From assembly GCA_017559685.1 (NCBI GenBank), contig JAFYQY010000057.1, positions 1-18,562 of the forward strand: a DNA stretch of 18,562 nucleotides, in the 5' to 3' direction. Made by a program: the position numbers and the translations under genes. This DNA is from Alistipes sp. (GTDB lineage Bacteria > Bacteroidota > Bacteroidia > Bacteroidales > Rikenellaceae). Numbering within the stretch: position 1 is the stretch's first letter; every line of letters begins with the position of its first letter. Shown here in pieces: positions 15,354 to 18,562 of the stretch. Under the pieces are notes generated by a model that saw only the letters and a program-made list of their open reading frames with translations, searched no databases and was not told the origin of the DNA.

Positions 15354-18300
15354 TTAGAATGTTATAGAGATGCTACCACCATATACTGCGGTACCTGGCA
15401 TCTGCAAGAGGTCGAAACCTGGCGACAACGCCGAACCACGCATCGAAACTGCCTCAGGGTCGAAGCCTGGGAACTTGCTCCAGCAGTAGAGATTGTTACC
15501 GAATACAGATACTGACAAAGCCTGGATAACCTTGGTCTTAGCAAGTAACTTCTTAGGGAATGAGTACTCCAAACGAACCTCACGGAGCTTCAAGAACGAA
15601 GTCTCAACGAAGTTTGCCTCGCAGCACTCACGTGCGTACTTAGCCTGATAGTAAGCCTGGATAGTCGAAGATGTGTGCTCGTAGTCGCAAATCTTGTAGT
15701 TGCCGTCCGGCATAAGCATTACGCCCTCAGGAACGAAACCACCCTCACGACCTTCGAGAGTTGCAACACCCTTACCACGGTAGTTCAATACCCAGTTGGT
15801 TTCCGACCAAACTCGACCACCGAACTGACCGTCGAACTTAACGCTTGCCTTGAGACCCTTCCAGCTGAACGATGTGCCGAAGCCGCCACGCCACTTAGGC
15901 ATACACTCGCCAACATACTCGATATCCTCGTTGATGATAGGCGAACCGTTCATATCGTGAACAATCTGACCCGAAACGTCAATCATCTTACCCGATGCGT
16001 CGATTACGTACGAACCCTCTGGAGCACGCTCGTAGCGACGACCATACATCGAAGTGAGTGAGCTACCCTCGTATGCGTACATATACGCGTAAGAGCCACG
16101 ACCTGCAATCTGCCAGAAGTCGATGCCTTCACCGAGCTCGAGAATCTTGTTGCGGTTGATTGACCAGTTAGCATTCACTGTCCAACGGATATCCTTTGTG
16201 CGGATGATTGTACCTGTAGCCTGAATCTCGAAACCGTGGTTGCGAATCGAACCTGCGTTGGTATATACGTTGGTCATACCCGCTGCTGCCGATACAGGCA
16301 TCGAAGCGAGAGCATTTGTAGTCTTGCTGTTGTAGTATGCCATATCGAGGTTCAATCGGTTGCGGAACATACGCAAGTCAACACCAACCTCCCACGAAGC
16401 TACCTTCTCTGGCAACAATGTACCGTTAACCTTCGAAGTCTGGGTTGTTACGTTACCTGGGAATGCTGTGCTGGTGAGGTACTCCTCGATACGATAAGGC
16501 TTAGTGTCGTGACCTACCTGTGCCCACGATGCACGAACCTTCAAGAGGTTGAGAAGACCGTTCTTGCTACCCAAGTCGGCCAACTCGTTCACTACAACGC
16601 TACCCGAAACTGAAGGGTAGAAGTAAGAACGGTTGCTTGCAGGGAGGGTGCTCGACCAGTCGTTACGACCTGTAACGTCGAGGAAGAGGGCATTTCTCCA
16701 AGAGAGCTGTATCAAGCCGTAGAGTGAGTTGGTCTGACGACGCTCGTAGTAGTTGTCGGCCTTAACCAAAGATGCCGAGTTGGCGAGAGTGTAAACGCCT
16801 GGATCCTTGAGGTTATCAGCCCACTGCTGGTGACGCTCGTACTGACGATTTACAACGCTACCACCGAAGTTTGCGGTGAGGTTGATATCGTGCTGGAAGT
16901 CGTGTGTATAACGGAACAAGAACTCTCCCGAGTACTGCATCGAGCGAATCATCTGCTCACGGTAGAAACCGTTAGGGTCGCTCTGAGTAGAGGTTGCGTA
17001 GCGCTGAGTACGGAAGTCGTACTGCGAGTCAAGACCTCCACGAACCATCAAGGTCAAGCCCTTGTAGATGTTGAAGTCGAACTTAACGTTACCGTAGATA
17101 CGGTCACGGTTCTGAGTGTTGATACTCTCGTTTGCAACGAAGTAAGCGTTGTTCTTACCTCCGGTGAGCGAAGTATCCTGCTGGAGGCCCTCCTGGCCGT
17201 CGTTCCAGTAGTGCTTAGCCCAATCCATATCGATGTTTGGAGCGTAGCACCACAATGAGTACATGATACCTGCACCTGCGCTATAACCCGAAGCTACAGG
17301 GATGTTGTCACGCTGATTGCGACGATAGTTGAGCGATACCTCCGATGTGAACCACTTAGCGATCTCGTTGCGAGTACGCAATGCGATGTGCTGCATGTTG
17401 TTCGGAGAGTTCGGAATGATACCCTGCGAGTGAGAGTCGCGGAACGAAACACGGATAGAGTTACGCTTGTTGATACGTCCCGAGATAGCGAGCGAGTTTG
17501 TCCAAGTGTGGCCTGTCTCGAAGAAGTCCTTGAACCAGTCGCCGTAGCTGATGAATGGAGTAGCCTGACGGCGGAAGTCGCCGAGCTGGTCTATTGCACC
17601 ACCGATGCCTGCCTTCTCGTCGTAGTACTGGTAGTAGAGTGTACCGTCCATCTTAGGACCCCACGAGAGCAAACCGCCCTGCGAGCTGTAGGTTGGCTCA
17701 GGGTTGTAGCCTGTGCCCTTGCCCGAGTCGGCTCCACGGAGATAGTAGTAATAGTCCTCGCGTCCACCCTGACCATACTCATACTGCAAGTCTGGTGATG
17801 TGTTTACGCTCTCGAATGTGAGGTTTGTCGAGTAGGAGATGCTAATCTTCGATGCGAGCTTGTCAGCCGACTTGGTGGTGATGATGATAGCACCGTTGGC
17901 AGCAGCCGAACCGTAGAGTGCAGTTGCAGCAGGGCCCTTCAATACGGTTACGTTCTCGATATCCTCAGGGTTGATATCGCCTGTACCGTCACCATAGTCG
18001 ATTACGCTGAGCGAACCCTCGCCACCGGCATCCGACTGTGTTGCGTGGTTGTGCATAGGCACACCATCGACAACGAAGAGTGCGGTGTTGTTCGAGAAGT
18101 CCACCGACGACTCACCACGGAGTGTTACACGGGTTGTACCGCCACCTCCGGTGTTCGACTGCTGGATGTTCAGACCTGCAACCTGACCGGTCAAGCCCGA
18201 AAGCCAGTTAGCCGAGTTGGCAGCCGAAGCCAAAGCCTCGCCACCCACCTTCGATGCTGCATAACCGAGTGACTTCTCGTCACGCTTGATACCGAGAGCG

Positions 18301-18562
18301 GTTACGATAACCTGCTCAACGGCCTGAGCCTCCTCGATCATCGAGACATCGATAGTGGTACGAGTGCCGACCTTCACAGTGTGGGTCTTGAAACCCAAGA
18401 AGCTGAACTGGAGCTCCTGTGCCGGTGTGGCCTTGATTTCGTACTTACCGTTCATGTCGGTAACAACACCTTGGAGTGTAGTGGCAATGATGACACCTAC
18501 TCCAGCCATTGGTTGACCCTTGTCGTCGACAACGGTACCTCTGACTACGTGAGGCTTGGAAG
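15354..18562 (-). CDS. SusC-like TonB-dependent transporter (5' end outside window)
   Basis: The frame is open from the right edge to TAA at 15354, about 1068 residues. Residues before the first internal Met (PHVVRGTVVDDKGQP) are in frame and begin a carboxypeptidase-regulatory-like domain, so the true start and signal peptide lie beyond the edge. Next come VIVTALGIKRDEKSLGYA, the plug with GLTGQVAGLNIQ, TRVTLRGESS and LFVVDGVPM (near 18060-18080; the SusC signature), then VTVLKGPAATALYGSAAANG (near 17900-17960). The remainder is a 22-stranded-type barrel ending in SISITF with the usual terminal Phe. The protein imports the ligand captured by the SusD partner, driven by TonB. Whether an STN domain for anti-sigma signalling precedes it cannot be seen. 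The promoter is outside the window. Confidence 0.97.
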   Translation of the reverse strand, partial: SKPHVVRGTVVDDKGQPMAGVGVIIATTLQGVVTDMNGKYEIKATPAQELQFSFLGFKTHTVKVGTRTTIDVSMIEEAQAVEQVIVTALGIKRDEKSLGYAASKVGGEALASAANSANWLSGLTGQVAGLNIQQSNTGGGGTTRVTLRGESSVDFSNNTALFVVDGVPMHNHATQSDAGGEGSLSVIDYGDGTGDINPEDIENVTVLKGPAATALYGSAAANGAIIITTKSADKLASKISISYSTNLTFESVNTSPDLQYEYGQGGREDYYYYLRGADSGKGTGYNPEPTYSSQGGLLSWGPKMDGTLYYQYYDEKAGIGGAIDQLGDFRRQATPFISYGDWFKDFFETGHTWTNSLAISGRINKRNSIRVSFRDSHSQGIIPNSPNNMQHIALRTRNEIAKWFTSEVSLNYRRNQRDNIPVASGYSAGAGIMYSLWCYAPNIDMDWAKHYWNDGQEGLQQDTSLTGGKNNAYFVANESINTQNRDRIYGNVKFDFNIYKGLTLMVRGGLDSQYDFRTQRYATSTQSDPNGFYREQMIRSMQYSGEFLFRYTHDFQHDINLTANFGGSVVNRQYERHQQWADNLKDPGVYTLANSASLVKADNYYERRQTNSLYGLIQLSWRNALFLDVTGRNDWSSTLPASNRSYFYPSVSGSVVVNELADLGSKNGLLNLLKVRASWAQVGHDTKPYRIEEYLTSTAFPGNVTTQTSKVNGTLLPEKVASWEVGVDLRMFRNRLNLDMAYYNSKTTNALASMPVSAAAGMTNVYTNAGSIRNHGFEIQATGTIIRTKDIRWTVNANWSINRNKILELGEGIDFWQIAGRGSYAYMYAYEGSSLTSMYGRRYERAPEGSYVIDASGKMIDVSGQIVHDMNGSPIINEDIEYVGECMPKWRGGFGTSFSWKGLKASVKFDGQFGGRVWSETNWVLNYRGKGVATLEGREGGFVPEGVMLMPDGNYKICDYEHTSSTIQAYYQAKYARECCEANFVETSFLKLREVRLEYSFPKKLLAKTKVIQALSVSVFGNNLYCWSKFPGFDPEAVSMRGSALSPGFDLLQMPGTAVYGGSISITF

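Noticed and set aside
15334..15354. Earlier SusD start overlapping the SusC stop
   Set aside because: The ribosome site AAGGAGG lies after this ATG and 9 nt before the next one, and the later start gives a normal lipoprotein signal.

Overview
The window looks like part of a gut-type Bacteroidales genome. The grounds are a SusC/SusD outer-membrane pair, a run of Bacteroidetes-style lipoproteins, BACON-like and fimbrillin-like domains, and mostly A/T-rich leaders without Shine-Dalgarno sequences. A Rikenellaceae/Alistipes-like source fits the style, but I cannot prove it from sequence alone. All credible genes lie on the minus strand, so the biological order runs from high to low coordinates. 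The genes are tightly packed and no gene-free stretch exceeds 300 bases; the longest is 263 nt (6831-7093).

First block, 18562 down to about 7031: a SusC-like TonB-dependent transporter (its 5' end lies outside the window), a SusD-like lipoprotein, a 1047-aa lipoprotein with three BACON-like domains followed by a GLUG-type repeat helix, a 46-aa small protein that standard gene calling would miss, and a 1036-aa lipoprotein with a fimbrillin-like N-terminus and a second GLUG-type repeat helix. A strong intrinsic terminator with a UUCG tetraloop closes this block 12 nt after the last stop codon.

Between the blocks, 6856-7016: an array of six small perfect hairpins with unrelated arms, separated by near-constant 11-nt spacers that flip orientation in the middle. 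It is the most unusual non-coding structure in the window.

Second block, 6830 to 1: three consecutive calcineurin-like metallophosphoesterases. PE1 is a plain lipoprotein enzyme. PE2 is a close paralogue of PE1 with a fimbrillin-like N-terminal domain. PE3 has a GLUG-type repeat N-terminus fused to the enzyme, carries a signal peptide without a lipobox, and runs off the left edge of the window.

Taken together this resembles a polysaccharide-utilisation-like locus. SusC/SusD would import a ligand, large surface lipoproteins would bind or present it, and the only enzymes visible are phosphoesterases. The same few modules (BACON-like, fimbrillin-like, GLUG repeat, metallophosphoesterase) recur in different combinations in five adjacent genes. 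The natural inference is a phosphorylated or phosphodiester-containing substrate, but its identity cannot be read from the sequence.
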